Shown one piece after another: positions 1 to 12,734 of a stretch of DNA of 64,000 nucleotides; the first letter of the stretch is position 1; the number at the start of each line of letters is the position of its first letter. Both the position numbers and the translations under genes were made by a program. The notes beneath the pieces are model-generated. The model ran no database searches, had not been told where the DNA came from, and saw only the letters and a list, made by a program, of their open reading frames with translations. Source of the stretch: Cyclina sinensis (Eukaryota > Mollusca > Bivalvia > Venerida > Veneridae); contig JAAONU010000001.1 of NCBI GenBank assembly GCA_012932295.1, positions 310,001-374,000 on the forward strand, read 5' to 3'.

Positions 1-3000
1 TCATCACTCTATAAAACAACAAATAACGTAATCTATGAATATCCTGTGGAATTTCATCTTATTTCAAATCTAATTTGACTTAATCCCACTTCTGACACCA
101 GTTGAAACGTAGTTGGGGTCTGCTTCCCAATATGCATCAATATCCAGGATGTGAGTTCTTCTCAAACGCACATAGGTTTAAGGACAGGTGTAGGAGAGCT
201 ACAAGGGAAAAATAAAAGAAAACCATTCCGAAAATAAACAAGAATCTATTCCATATTTCGATTCAATACAAATAATTGCTAGGGTTGAAAATCCTAATCC
301 ATGTAAGTCTTCTCTTTGATGTTGGTAATAATGCTGAGTTAGACATTAACCTGGTATTTGAAAATGTTCTGGTCAGGCTGGCTCTTGCAAGGTATTTGAT
401 GGTCTAACTCACATATGGGTCGGAAACATTCACTTGTCAACAAAGTAAAGTAATCTTGTTTGCATAAATCTTTAAATAATATTTTTGGAGCCTTACTGAA
501 TTATTATAGATATACCTTTTTGGTGTAAGGTGAACCTGGCATTAATCTATGCATATTTGGTGTAGATTGATGAAGGTTCTCTATGGCAAATGTGTTGTGA
601 CGGCTATAAAGTGTCTAGCCAAACACTGACAGTAATCAGCCGGTTGGTGGCCTATTTATAGTACTTGGGACGCTGGACAGCCGGGAACGTCATTAAGCCA
701 ATGACGTTATTGGCGGTCTGGCAGTTTTAGCCCGTACCGCGCGTGATTTCATATCTTGGACAATACGTTTAACTATAAAGTCCTCAAATGCGGATCGGCT
801 GAAATTCGACTCTACTATGGTTACATGTGTCGTATTTCTCCGACAAACTACATTGTACATAGGATACTTTAGGAAGGAGCAATTAATAAGATTTATTTAT
901 TTATAAATCTCAGCTATCTACATTATTGTTTACTATAATATTTGCCTTATTTGTGATCATTCCCTGTAAATTAATTAAAGGGGCGCTGTGGTAACAAACA
1001 CACAAATTTCATTATAAAAAATAATGGTGGCCATGTCGTTCAATATATTCAAATTAAGATCACTTCATGAAATTGGTTTAATAGCATTTTTATGATTAAT
1101 CAAGCGACAACCGGATTTGATTGCCTTGGTTTGTATGGAGGCTGGTCGTTACCAAAAATCCAGGCTTGTTGATCTGAGTTGTGTAGTTTGTTTCCTGACG
1201 TAATGCAATTGTATTTCTTTCTATGTAAACTCCAATTGTGCATTCATAGACTGAGTTTGCAGATTCAGCAATGAACTCCTCCAGTTCAACAAAATACATA
1301 GTGTTAAACTACAAAACATTAATTTTTACCAAGTTTTATCATCCAAACGTTAAAACATGCAGAATACTCTTTGTTCAAGTAACCGTCAACAGAAGAAGAG
1401 GTATTTTCAAACGCTTACATTGTCAGACTAGTATGATTCGACTCGGTAATCTCCCGTTGTACACGTGTCTGAAAGCCTTAATGGATAAACTCCGCCTAAT
1501 CCCTGCCCACTTCACCATCGTAAATAAACGTCAGCGTAATATAAACATAATGTAGCGGTTTTTATTTTTATTTTAGGCAGCCCATCATAATAAATAATTA
1601 ATTTGAAACTTCATTTTTCCTTCGTACTTATCATTATTTTGACATTTCTAAGACATAAAAAACATTTTGTATTCTAATTAAATTTCAGCTATTTAGTTAC
1701 TCCAGCAATATGATTCTTTTTCTCTCTTGTTATGATTAAAAACTTTATCGTTTTTAATTAAAATTGATTTAACTATGGAATTTTACAGAAATAAAAATTT
1801 ACATATTACGTAATTATTACTTACACTGTATCATTTTTTATCATATCCTACCTTACCTCCTTGCCTTAAATAGTAGTCTTGCTGTAATATTTTTTGAAAT
1901 GGTCAAAAATGCCAGGTTATTTTCATGCAGAACATTGCACACTTCAGTGTTGTTACTGTATCATTTAGTTGTCTTAGGATGATAAGGGTAAACAGGCTTG
2001 TTGCAGAAACTGAAGTGCTACAATCTTCGAATTGTCCTTCTGTGATTTTATCTACCTTTATGAGAAAGTCACTTACTTAGGAATATGTCAAGCCTAAATA
2101 AAGTTAGAAACTACTGACCAGTTTGTCTCTTTCTTCATATTTTAAGCGCAGGAGTTTGAAATGGTATTTTAGTCATTCAAGAGTCGAAAGTGTATATAGG
2201 ATAGAGGCTATTCAATGTCAACAAATGTGTCTGCGGTTGGGCTTTGATGTATAAAAGTTCTGTAAAAACGAAAACTTTTTATCGAGACTATGCCATATTG
2301 AGGTTGCAAAATCGTCTACAAATGTTAATCCTTGTCAGTCTGAAACTTTCTAAAGGCTATGTTTGCGTAGAATCATGCAAATGACATCACGTGTACATAT
2401 GAAAAAATATCCTTGTTCAAACACTCTCTGGTGAAATTGAATAAAGAGGTTGAAAGCCATTTTTCTTTTTCATTTCGGTAGAAATTTTAGAATATTTGGA
2501 GGTTTTTAAAGCCAACTGTCTATCTGACAATGCAAAATTAATTTCATCTAACAATTAATTAATGAACTTAAACCAGCTGAACTCTGACGTCATAATTTCA
2601 GAGCTCTGGTAAAGTCGTATTGACAGACTATGTTGTTTGAAGCCATTTATTGCACAACTTAGAACGGGTATTTCCGGTTCAGTTCGTTATTTCATGCGCC
2701 AGGATTTTGTCCCATTCAAGTCTCCTTAACATTAGTACTATTTTAATTGTTTGTGATGAGAATTATATTTATAAGAATAAAATTCGAGATCAACCGAGTG
2801 CATTTCGAAGTTTTGTTGGTTAACGTAAATTCTTACCAAAATACAAATTATTTAACCGTACTCATAAACTATGCAATAGCCTAAAATTAGATAGTTTTCT
2901 TTAAAACAAATAGCTGCTACATTTGTTTGAATGCTTCGTTAACATTTTCTAATGCTTGTAAATTCCAATATTTACTTTTCTTAACTTAATCTGAGAAATA

Positions 3001-5250
3001 TCGAAACTGCGTGCAGATAATTACGTTGAGTTACATCACACGATCTTTTTTATATTATATGAAACGTGTAACCAGAAAGAACATTGACCCGCTACAAACC
3101 ATTTCCCCGACATGAATCCATCTAAAAGGTCAAAGTATTTTAGTACATTAGGAATTATGATCTATGTAAAACAAATTATCTCGGCATATTTCTGTCGCAA
3201 AAGTGTTTGCTAATTTTATCTGCCTATATTACGGCAGAAATATGTCATCGTACTTTTTAAATACGCAGTTATTAATATTTTTTTACATGAACGAGAAGAC
3301 GAATAGTGGTTTTAGAAAGACGTGGAATACGGTAAGAACTGTTACAGACACTTTTCTATCAGAAGAAGACGAAAATGTATTAGTTAAATCTATAAATAGA
3401 GATTTGAATTAACTTTTTTTTAATAATGATTGGGAATTATGGATACTCTTTTGAAATGGCAATGAAAAAAAAAAAAAAAACAATCTTAGCAAAATCTTTG
3501 AAAAAAGTCAATCGCTTATTTTAAACAAGAAATAAAGTCATTCGAATCTCCTATTTGTCAAATATTTTATTTTCGTGTAAAGATACATTAAATTGACATT
3601 CCATACTCCCATTCTCTCCTTTGTCATCTAGTTATCAACTTTGATCGTCTGGTAAAGCAACGTCAGATTGCAAACAAGAGATCAAAATGACAAACTGTAG
3701 CACTTCCAGTGTCTCGACTGGAAGTAAAATCTAATCTGGAGGAATTGCTTCTTTGTTATTATATTTTTTCTTTGTTATTATATAAGCATTCATAGATTAC
3801 ATAATCGTTCCAGAGTGAAAACTATTAAGCGGGGTGTGAAACAATAGTCTACCAGATTTTGCAGGAGACTGTGTATTAAAGGTTTTATTGACTGCAGTTT
3901 ATATGTTTTACCTGACCAATTTTTTTTTTCAAAATTATTTTAGATTAGAATATTTCAAATATTTAGTATTACAACAACTTTTATAACTCTAGGACACATT
4001 GCTTGTATGTAGTGCAATTTAACCAGAATGTGCAATTAAACAAATGATGATGAAAACCAAACAAGGTCATTGCTTTCTGGTTGAAGACCACCATATTTAG
4101 GATGTGTTCATACTTGTTTTTGCCGCCAAAAATGCCACCAATTTCAACTAATTACATGACATATTTCGACTAGCTCCTGTCTGTTTCTGCAAACGCTTCA
4201 AGAAGATTGATGAATGCCTCGAGACATCGATCAGATTCTGCGAAACCATTACAGAAATGAGACTGATGTTTTCTGATACACGATGTGTGCGGTATTCTGC
4301 GAATATAGGTGACATATAGGATCTCTCATATTGTAGAATTAGACTTTTTGAAATTATCTCTTGTATCATTGTTGGAATAGCATTTGTTTGGAACCTGAAA
4401 AGAAGACCACATGTTGAAGGTAAGTTGTAGATATCAATAAACTACTTAGATTTATCTGTAATAGTCTCATTTAACTTAGTGAATAATATTGCACTTCATC
4501 CCCTTTCATGTATGTCGCTTTATTTTTTTTTTAGGAATATTACAGGAGGTAATATTGGGCATAGACAGGATCTCGATTATGCTTGTCACTTAGAGGAACA
4601 TTATACCATGACAAATTGTTGACTTCATTCTATTTATTGCTATTGTCAAGTGGCATATCACTGCTACAATCATTCCTCATGTTTCTATGGATATAATCTT
4701 TCGATACTAATTATACATTTTTATGTTATTTAAAACATTCATATCTATTCCCAGTAATGTATATTAGTTTTCTGTGCTCCCATCATTGTAATGGTCTAAT
4801 GACATATTGTACACAATATACAGTGATATACATCATGTCATTTGAATAATTGCATCTATTGAAAGAATTTTTTGTTAGCGTCAATAATGCACTCAAAACA
4901 CATTCGGTCCAGTTGTCTTCATTCTTGTTACAGAAGTATAGAATGACGAAGTTTTATAAATATATTTATATAAGTCCAACCAATCAGACTAGTCGAAGAG
5001 ACATCGAGAAAATTTTTGACAGGCGATGTCTTTTTTCCAAGTTCAACCACAAGTTGCATTTTTATGCAGAAAATGCCCAATTAGAACTTGTTGGGAGCGA
5101 TAACTAGCATACTTTTGGAAAAAAATGATCAACATTACCCTTTAGTGAAACGATTTTTATACAAGTTCCTGAAATAAAATTTTATAATGGACAACTAAAG
5201 ATACCAAAATTGACTTAAATTTCAATCGCAACACTAATCGACTATAGAGG
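1..5250. other. AT-rich stretch without recognised genes
   Basis: I see no convincing coding exon here. The longest open frames (for example 1271-1555 on the plus strand, 94 codons) have no family resemblance, no codon pattern that stands out and no neighbouring splice-compatible frames. A poly-A run lies at about 3466-3481. The stretch may be intergenic or intronic host DNA; nothing in the sequence decides between these. Confidence 0.5.
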
Positions 5251-5485
5251 AGGCCATTCTGAATAGCTGGAATGAGGTAAACTATGCATAGGTAAACAGG
5301 CCATTCTGAATAGCTGGAATGAGGTAAACTATGCATAGGTAAACAGGCCATTCTGAATAGCTGGAATGAGGTAAACTATGCATAGGTAAACAGGCCATTC
5401 TGAATAGCTGGAATGAGGTAAACTATGCATAGGTAAACAGGCCCTTCTGAATAGCTGGAATGAGGTAAACTATGCATAGGTAAAC
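5251..5485. repeat. 47-bp minisatellite, five units
   Basis: Five head-to-tail units of exactly 47 bp start at 5251, 5298, 5345, 5392 and 5439. Each begins AGGCCATTCTGAATAGC and ends GCATAGGTAAAC. The units are identical by eye except that the fifth has CCCTTC where the others have CCATTC. Such low divergence points to recent expansion or ongoing homogenisation. The minus-strand open frame at 5157-5351 is only a translation of this array. Confidence 0.97.
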
Positions 5486-6294
5486 ATTAGCTACAAATCC
5501 GGATATCTGTCGTTTGTCGGGAATATTTAATGATCTCAAATACATCGAGAGCCTTACATTAGGAAACAAAATTTCCATTCCTTATAAGTGAACTCCATCT
5601 TCAAATACACTTCAGGGCGACGGGTTTTAATGAAGTTGTTTTAGTAGAATAGTAACAAAATATATGTTCTTTAGATGTTTAGAGGATATCGAAGATGGAT
5701 TTATATTTTAACAGAAAAAATCAACCCAAACCACAGGCAGTGTTACCGCTAGATTTTCCATGCACAAAAATGACAGTTAAAATTAGACGTAACAGTTTGA
5801 CAATAACAAAAAATGTCTTTAAAATGGGACAAACTGTCAATGCCGAATTAGTTAGGCTATATTTATATGTGGAGAGATGTATTCTGGATAAGTAGATGTC
5901 TGAGGGCCTCTGCATTTAGACACATTTTTGGGAATGATAACAACCTTTCATTATATAAATTATCAAAAATAAATTTGGTTTGTTCAGATCTTGTAATAAA
6001 TCATTTTATTAGTAAATTATTCAACATGTTGTTCAACGTTATATAGTGCAACGAAATAAGAAGTATCTTTCAAAAAGATATTGGACGTTGCTCTGAATTG
6101 CACAGATGAACAAAGAATCATTGGCTTCAAAGTAAAGTCGAACTCTGTAATATTAACTCTAATTTGTGAATAAAATTCAATTTCCTCTTATTCATATTGC
6201 TCCTTTACACATAGTTACAGGGCATTCTATTTGATAGTCAGCCGTAAAGTATGTGAACAATTTTGCTACTACACTCACTTCTGCCTTTGTCACT
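5486..6294. other. no feature seen
   Basis: AT-rich sequence. Overlapping 64-66 codon open frames on both strands near 5695-5915 have no recognisable domain and are most simply chance frames. I see no repeat or RNA gene. Confidence 0.4.
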
Positions 6295-6300
6295 TTGCCC

Positions 6301-6372
6301 TCCGCCCTCTGTGGCATCGTAGTGAGCACGTCTGACTACGAATCAGAAAACTGCGGTCCAGTCCCTCAATCA
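6301..6372 (+). repeat. tRNA-Arg-like SINE head (degenerate)
   Basis: The segment contains an anticodon-arm-like hairpin TCTGA-CTACGAA-TCAGA, with ACG in the anticodon position. It is preceded by GTGGCATCGTAGTGAGCACG (A-box-like) and followed by CGGTCCAGTCCCT (a damaged B box). This arrangement resembles tRNA-Arg(ACG). The acceptor stem does not pair and the B box is altered, so I read it as the 5' part of a tRNA-derived SINE or a tRNA pseudogene, not a working tRNA gene. The 3' limit of the SINE is not visible. Confidence 0.6.
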
Positions 6373-8057
6373 GGTATGTGTTGAAATGACTTGAGTTGTT
6401 GAAAGGTGCGACAAACTCAAGTTCAGACACTTGCTAGTCAAGCATGTTCTTACAAAACACTGGCCGTTGCAATAAAAAAGTATTTATTTCAGCAATCTGA
6501 AGACGCCAATCTTCAGGAACCCAAAACTGTCGCAATAACTTTCTCGCGCATTTTACGTATTTTCAACGACAATTACGTTGATTCGGCAGCAGTATTGTTT
6601 GGTGTATCAAGTAGGTAAAAAGTTAACTTATTAAAAATCATCCAGCTATCTGGAGACATATAATGGCACTTGTGACTGGCCAGGTCTTTTCTTTTTAATT
6701 TAAAGAACTATATTACTATGTCGAAAAAAAGTGAAACAATGTTTAATTTACCACCGACAGCTTAGTTGTGGTAAACTCTTTTTATTTTACCCAACAAAAT
6801 GCTTTGTTAAACATACAGAAAAGCTTTAAAATATCTGATAGAGCAGGCATTTGATACACATGCTTTCGAAATTGCAACGGTAAACGAATGATTTCAGTTA
6901 GTTTATAATAATCGTGACAATATTTCGTCTTGGGACTTCATTTCTATTGTTTATAAGACGGTTTTGACTACTTTATTCCATTCTGAATTGTTTGGAAGTC
7001 ACTATGTCATTGTGTGCGTGCATGTATATTTAACATAGATCCGTCATTTGATAGTTTGGAAATTGCCATGGCTGCATCTAATGTGAATGTTGCATTTAAA
7101 CTGTAAAAGGTAAACCATTTAAACACTTAAATACAGACAAAAACAACTGTATTTGCCTTGGCATCACAAATGAGAGGATAATGTAGACGTCATTTGAAAC
7201 GTTTCACGTCCCAAGAGAATATTACGTTACACAGTTATGATTTAATGCTATTTGCAATGCCTCGGGCAGTGGAATTTTTTTAGTCTTAATGGTTAGCATT
7301 AGACCTTAATAGCATCTTGATAATCGTTTGTTTTCTGGGTCAGTTTCAGAACTCCATTTCATAGAGTCTTATAATTATTATTAGCATAAAATCATTGATA
7401 TTATGAAGTTATCTTTTTTTATAAATTTTACTTTATCCTTTGTTTTAGAACATTTAATCCCAAAAGAAAAAAATGAGTTCTAAAAACTATTTATGTAAAT
7501 GCACGGTTTTTGGTGGAACTCGAATCTAAAATTTACTAAGACGAATGTGTAAATGCTTGAAACTGATTTCTAGCTTACATCTGTTTGTTCTCTTCAAGCA
7601 GTAGCAACATTCAGTAGACAGAAGATATGAGCAAGTATTGACAATGAGACGGTAGAATGGATATTAAATTAAAATCTTAGCCTGTAATGGATTCGTTTTT
7701 CTCCTCCAGATATCAGATTACGTTCTGTTTTTTGTAACACAAGTTTCTTGTACCGTTGCCATATAGCATTCATAAGGATTGCTACATTTCATAAGACCAG
7801 ACAAACTTCTTACCTTTTTATCTTGCAGAATTCCGAAACAGCAAATTTGTATGTTTGAAATTACACAAAGTTTGCAATATTTCGCGGTAAAAAATTGACT
7901 TTTTTGGACATATATGGAGTGTTTATGTATAAAAGAATTATAACAAAACTGCCATTTTAAAAAAAAATATTGTGCTAACTGCACATGTGAACAAGCTAGG
8001 TCGGACTTATCATTTTAGCCGTATCCTGCAGTTCTAACTTATGTTCTAGAACAAAGG
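6373..8057. other. no feature seen
   Basis: AT-rich DNA with short open frames only (for example 7718-7984 on the minus strand). No splice-compatible exon series, RNA gene or clear repeat was recognised. Confidence 0.4.
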
Positions 8058-8877
8058 TATAGAGGATATTTGTTTGCTTTTGTAGAAGATGAGAATTTAT
8101 TTCATCGAGTGAACACCATATGTGATATTTTCACGAGTGGCGCAGCCACGAGTGAAAATATCAACATATGGTGTTCACGAGATGAAATAAATTCCCATCT
8201 TCCACTAAAAAACAAACAAATTTTCTTTTTATTTTATGCCAACACGTCAAAATGGGTATTTTATGACATTTTTAATCAGGGCCTTCAATAAATTCCCCAT
8301 GGTGAGCCCCAAATCAGTTAATGCGTACTTTGGTTACTCCGCACAAAAAAAGTGCAGACAATCTCCAATACATATGATAACTTTACTTCTGCTGAAATAA
8401 ACTGAATACACTTTCATCAAATAACATTTATTTTTCTCTACACAGTTTATCAATATTTATTGAATTTTAGCCATACATACTTTAATTATAAAAGCGGATT
8501 AATACCGAGTAATATTCAATCAGTTGAATTGAAAGTCGGCCATATTGGATATTGTCTATGTGAGTTATGTAAACAAATCAGACATTTTAAATAATTTATG
8601 ACGAATTTCATCATTGTTCACAACTAGTTCGGCTCAGGAATTCAATATTATAATTGGATTTAACAAGGTAAATAAATTTCACTCGCTGTCACAGTCTGAA
8701 ATACAGCGGATTCTCTTGTATTTACTTGGTGGGGAAATTCCTGAAGTTTCATCAAGCAGTAGTTCCGGCACCAACAGTGTATTATCAAAATGGTAATTTC
8801 ACTGATTCAAAACAGTGGTTTATCACTTTTATCTCACTGATATTTCCCTATATTTCATTGTTAGGCATAAAATAAAT
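8058..8877 (+). mobile_element. 820-bp interspersed element with internal hairpin, copy 1
   Basis: This segment is repeated in inverted orientation at 56855-57663 with very high similarity (roughly 97 percent by eye, plus a small gap near 8740-8760 and some short indels). It begins near TATAGAGGATATTTGTTTG and ends near GGCATAAAATAAAT. Positions about 8085-8206 form a long hairpin whose arms read GAACACCATATG...ATATTTTCACGAGTGG and the reverse complement. The element has no credible protein: the open frames at 8070-8291 and 8614-8796 are translations of the hairpin and body. It behaves like a non-autonomous DNA element, but I could not identify terminal inverted repeats or a target-site duplication, so the class is unassigned. 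Confidence 0.85.
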
Positions 8878-9143
8878 TCGATTATTTACTGGCAATCATG
8901 ATCGCCTAAAGTTGTCGTATTACTTTTTAAAGGGCAAGTTAATATTCTTGACCAATTAATAATTCTTAACATCCAGTCATGAATTGCGATATCACCACAT
9001 CATTCATTACTGATAACGCATTAGCTTTATAACATATTCTTTGAAGAATTGCAAATCTGTAATCTTGAAAATAAGTGTTCACATAAGAAAAGTTCTGCTT
9101 ATCAAAAATTGTAAACATGGATTTTACTTAATACAGAGAGTTC

Positions 9144-9500
9144 ATGTTATTGTACATTTTTAGCTCGACTATTCGAAGAATAGTGCGAGCCAATTTACTC
9201 ACCCTGGCGTCGACGTTGGTTGAAGATTTTGGAAAGGCTAATATCTTGTATACTATCAAAGATATTTGCATGAAACTTCTTCAAGCATACTTTATTAAGC
9301 ATGGTGCACAACTCCACAAGTCGCATAACATGGTGAACATAGTTAATATTTAGTTTAAAGTTTTTGCCTGTTATGCATATCTTTCAGGTAAATGGAGATA
9401 CCTTTTTTAACTTCACATGTGGGTCTGAGTCATTGGTCAAAGTCACTGTGCAAGGTCAGATAACTCTTACAAGTTTTCACCAATTTATTCCCCCTTTTTC
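9144..9500 (+). repeat. bivalve-type interspersed repeat fragment
   Basis: The run TTAGCTCGACTATTCGAAG, followed by CACCCTGGCGTCGACG and later CATGAAACTTCTTC and GTCAAAGTCACTGTGCAAGG, has the style of abundant diverged repeats in bivalve genomes. The same vocabulary (the 'GGTCAAGGTCACTG' phrase) recurs at 21185-21620 and 49373-50100 in this window. The open frame at 9144-9353 lies inside it and is not a host gene. Confidence 0.6.
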
Positions 9501-9539
9501 GACTTGATAACACTTAAACGCAATATTTTATGAACTATT

Positions 9540-9700
9540 ATACAGATATGGATTTTTATCTGGTGAATATGATGTGATATGTACCTTAAAAAATAAATAT
9601 AGACTGAGGCGTGATATGTACCCAAAAATATTATTTTTTAGGTACATATCACATCATATTTACCAGCTAAAAAGTCCATATTTGTTTTATTATATAATCT
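9540..9700. repeat. imperfect inverted repeat
   Basis: The left arm, around 9563-9600, reads ATATGATGTGATATGTACC then a T/A-rich run. The right arm, around 9630-9664, reads the reverse complement, AGGTACATATCACATCATAT. Outer sequence (CAGATATGGATTTTTATCTGG against CCAGCTAAAAAGTCCATAT) also pairs imperfectly, so total arm length is about 60 bases. A spacer of about 25 bases separates the arms. It may be part of a foldback element whose other half is the palindrome at 10010-10170. Confidence 0.75.
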
Positions 9701-10009
9701 TTATATAGCTTTTACATGGCATATTTCTTTCATCCATTTCTTATATCACTTTCAAACGAACACACAGGAAACGTTCACAACATCCTGTCAGCTGGCGCAT
9801 TTGACGGAATTTGCCGAAACGGACTTCGTCATTTCTCGAAAGTGAGTCGTGTCGCCGGAAATATCCGAATTATAAACAGATGCGGGGGATTTCCAGGAAA
9901 TTTATTTTTGATAAAAAAAACGGTCAATATGCTCTGATATTTACCGTTATTATTTTACAAAAAGATACGTCTGCACCGATCAGAGAAAGGCATTTCAAAG
10001 CTATTTATA

Positions 10010-10170
10010 GGTTATATTATATAAATAACACACATCAGCGAGGGTGATAGAGAATATTGACAACCCTCAAAAAACAATAACACCCGAGGTCGCCTCGGGT
10101 GTTATTGTTTTTTGAGGGTTGTCAGTATCCTCTATCACCCTCGCTGATGTGTGTTATTTATTTTATTATA
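10010..10170. repeat. long near-perfect palindrome
   Basis: The arms meet at about 10089 with almost no spacer: ...ATAACACCCGAGGTC/GCCTCGGGTGTTAT.... Each arm is about 70 bases and continues outward through TTGACAACCCTC / GAGGGTTGTCAG, GAGGGTGATAGAG / CTCTATCACCCTC and AACACACATCAGC / GCTGATGTGTGTT. Only a few mismatches are visible. A partial echo (CAAAAACAATAACACCGGAGGG) sits at 10320-10343. This is the kind of structure left by a foldback or MITE-type DNA transposon. Confidence 0.9.
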
Positions 10171-10454
10171 CCGAACCATACATGTGATCATGTTATATAT
10201 ACCTTAGGACTGTTTTCGTTTGGTTACGAGTCGAATCAAACTCAGTTAAACGCTTACAGTCAATATATTCAATAAGCGCCTTCGACGTCATCAGACGCTT
10301 GAATTTTCTGCAGGGTGTGCCAAAAACAATAACACCGGAGGGTTTTTGAAAAAAAATGTTACCCTCTGAGCTGATGCAAAATGTAACATTAGTTTCAAAA
10401 GCCCGATCACCTATGGGACATTAGTATTGGCAGTTTTCGTGAGGTATAATAAAA

Positions 10455-10477
10455 TAAATATATATATATATATATAC
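10455..10477. repeat. (TA)n microsatellite
   Basis: A short run of alternating T and A directly precedes the CAGTAAAAACTC sequence that may be the end of a TA-inserting element. Confidence 0.9.
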
Positions 10478-11245
10478 AGTAAAAACTCACGATGCGACCA
10501 ACTCAATATACAGACCAACTCAATATTATGAACATTTTCTTCTGGTCCCGATGTTTTTACTATATATTCTATTGTTAGTTAAACTCAGTAATAAGACCAA
10601 CTCAATATTGCGTACTGCGACCGCAATTCCCGGTCCCGAATGAAAATACAAACCTTTTTTGAACTCGAAATTACGACCGCGACCAGAACGGAACAAAACG
10701 GGCAGCTGTTGACTTTAGCTATTCATCAAAGGTCGAGGTCGGCAAACTTGTTTACACAAACATGTACATAATGGGCACCTCGTGTTAATCGGTGTAAATT
10801 GATAATTTGACAGGTCAAAAGGATCCAGGTGTGGATAATTTACTTTAAGGTTGGTAGTTATCGGTTTAATTGTTTATGACACCCTTATTAGAGTAGACTG
10901 CGGCTTACTGCACGATAAATTTTCTATTGTTATAGTCACTAATTGATGCGCAAACGAATTAATGCAACACTAAAATCCAAAATTTTGTGAGATTTACGTA
11001 TCACTTTACATTTTTATTTTGATTGAATATCTGATCAAATCATTAGTTATCAAAGTAAGGACAAATAAAACAAATAAGTTATGCTCAGTGACACTACAAT
11101 TGACGCAAAACACACACTGGGTCGATAAATCTACCATACACCTTCATGTCATCATCTGAACTCAGTTTTAGGACCAACTCAATATTAAGACCACTTATTG
11201 CTGGTCCCAGAGGTGGTCTCATTATTGAGGATCTATGCTTTCTGA
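10478..11245 (+). mobile_element. possible pogo/Tigger-like MITE
   Basis: The left end reads TA-CAGTAAAAACTCACGATG, resembling the TA + CAGT start of Tc1/mariner/pogo elements. The phrase GACCAACTCAATATT recurs at about 10496, 10511, 10593 and 11172. The right part has inverted-looking text (GGTCCCAGAGGTGGTCTCATTATTGAGG) that pairs loosely with the left end. The terminal repeats are too diverged to set exact ends, and no transposase frame is visible. Overlapping open frames at 11094-11375 carry no family signature. Confidence 0.45.
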
Positions 11246-12734
11246 CTCTGAAAATGAATGTAAATCCAATAGGTTCACAAGCATTTAAAAAAATTGCTTT
11301 ACTTTTTGCATATTTGATATTCGTGATAGAAAAGAAACAATGGAAAATATCTGTCGTAGAGGTCTGATTCAACACTTTTTTGCCCTCCGATCATGTAATT
11401 TTTTTTTGCGCGCGAGCATCCTTCATTAAGCTGGTGCTGCACTATTTGCACTCAAGTTGTCAGAGTATATTTTTCCAATTCCGTGTGTCTTTGTACTAGG
11501 TTGCGTATCTTTTTCTAACACATTTCTTATTACAAGATTTCCAATATCCTTTTCCTCTGCTGTCCATACTACTCAAGACAACAGTACGAAAACAAATGTT
11601 TTTTTATTTTTATTATCTTTAGTGTTTTTTATAAATTTCAGGAACAATTATGTTACGAAGAGACACTGGTCTTACAAAAGGCAATAAAGACAAATTAAAT
11701 GTATTTGATTTGCGGCTGAAGAAAAATAAAACGCAGTTCGTCGTAATACCAACATTATTGAATTTTAATGGAAGTGTTATAATTTTATGACGGCCATAAA
11801 ATTAATGTAGTTAGATATAAACTTACAACAACACTGCAGATTAAAAAAAATGATACCTTAAATTCCAGACTTTGACACTAAACATTATCTGGTAAAGACC
11901 TTTTACGGTATTGTTATTGCACCTTGAATTAGAAGTGGTGGACAAATGATGTTGTATCTCATTGCTTCTTTTGTTGCGACAACGAGGAAGAATTATAACG
12001 ATATGCAAAATCAACTTCAGTTAATGAAACTGATATTTTTTTTGCTTCGTGAAAGGCAAGACCTAACGATGCTTGTCGAAATTTATAACTATCAAACATG
12101 TACTCGAGTAAAGACACCCGTCGTTAAGTATGGTTTCAGCCAATCCAAGGCGGCATAAAAAAGAGTAAGCTGTCGCTGAGGTGAAATATCAACATTTTCT
12201 ATGATCACGTCACATTAATCCGACACATTATTAGAAGTAAATACCAAATGATTTCGTTATTGACGGGTCATTGTGTGTTCACAGGTAGATGATATAAAAC
12301 CGGGCGGAAAAGTGTCGACCCAAAGATCGGTAACAGTGCCGTTTAGCGTTTTTTTTTCTTTTTGATGTTTGTTAGCTTCGCTCCGAAGAAGACAAGGCTC
12401 CCGAGCTTGATAATTGACAGGCATTATACCCTCTATAATCTATTTCAAGAAAGGAATATTTAAAAAGGAACACGATGTTCCGATATCGCTTACTTGAATG
12501 CTACTTTTCTTGACAAAAAGGCCAATGGAGGACATTCAGCAAACGCGAGTATACTCAACCATCCAAAATTATATTCAATGAATTGCAAGTTCGTTGCCTG
12601 GGTCCTATCCTATGTCACCTGTCCAGATTTAATAATATGTGAATTTCATTCGGTCTAATTTCCGCTGAAACGTGGCATTTTTTTCTTGCACACTAATAAG
12701 TAAGTTAGAAGGTTATGATCATCAAAAGTAAAAA
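11246..12734. other. no feature seen
   Basis: AT-rich DNA. Open frames 11457-11687 and 11946-12158 have no recognisable domain. No RNA gene, repeat or regulatory structure was identified. Confidence 0.4.

Noticed and set aside
1271..1555. 94-codon open frame on the plus strand
   Set aside because: No domain, no supporting upstream or downstream exon, composition like the surrounding AT-rich DNA; one of many chance frames expected in 64 kb.
5157..5351. 64-codon minus-strand open frame with internal repeats
   Set aside because: It is a translation of the 47-bp minisatellite.
5251..5485. CRISPR-like array
   Set aside because: Units are contiguous without unique spacers, and the sequence is eukaryotic.
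6301..6372. Possible functional tRNA-Arg gene
   Set aside because: The acceptor stem does not pair and the B box is damaged; it fits a SINE head or pseudogene.
8070..8291. 73-codon open frame, repeated in similar form at 57453-57686
   Set aside because: The match comes from the inverted element pair and its hairpin; the frame is not conserved as protein.
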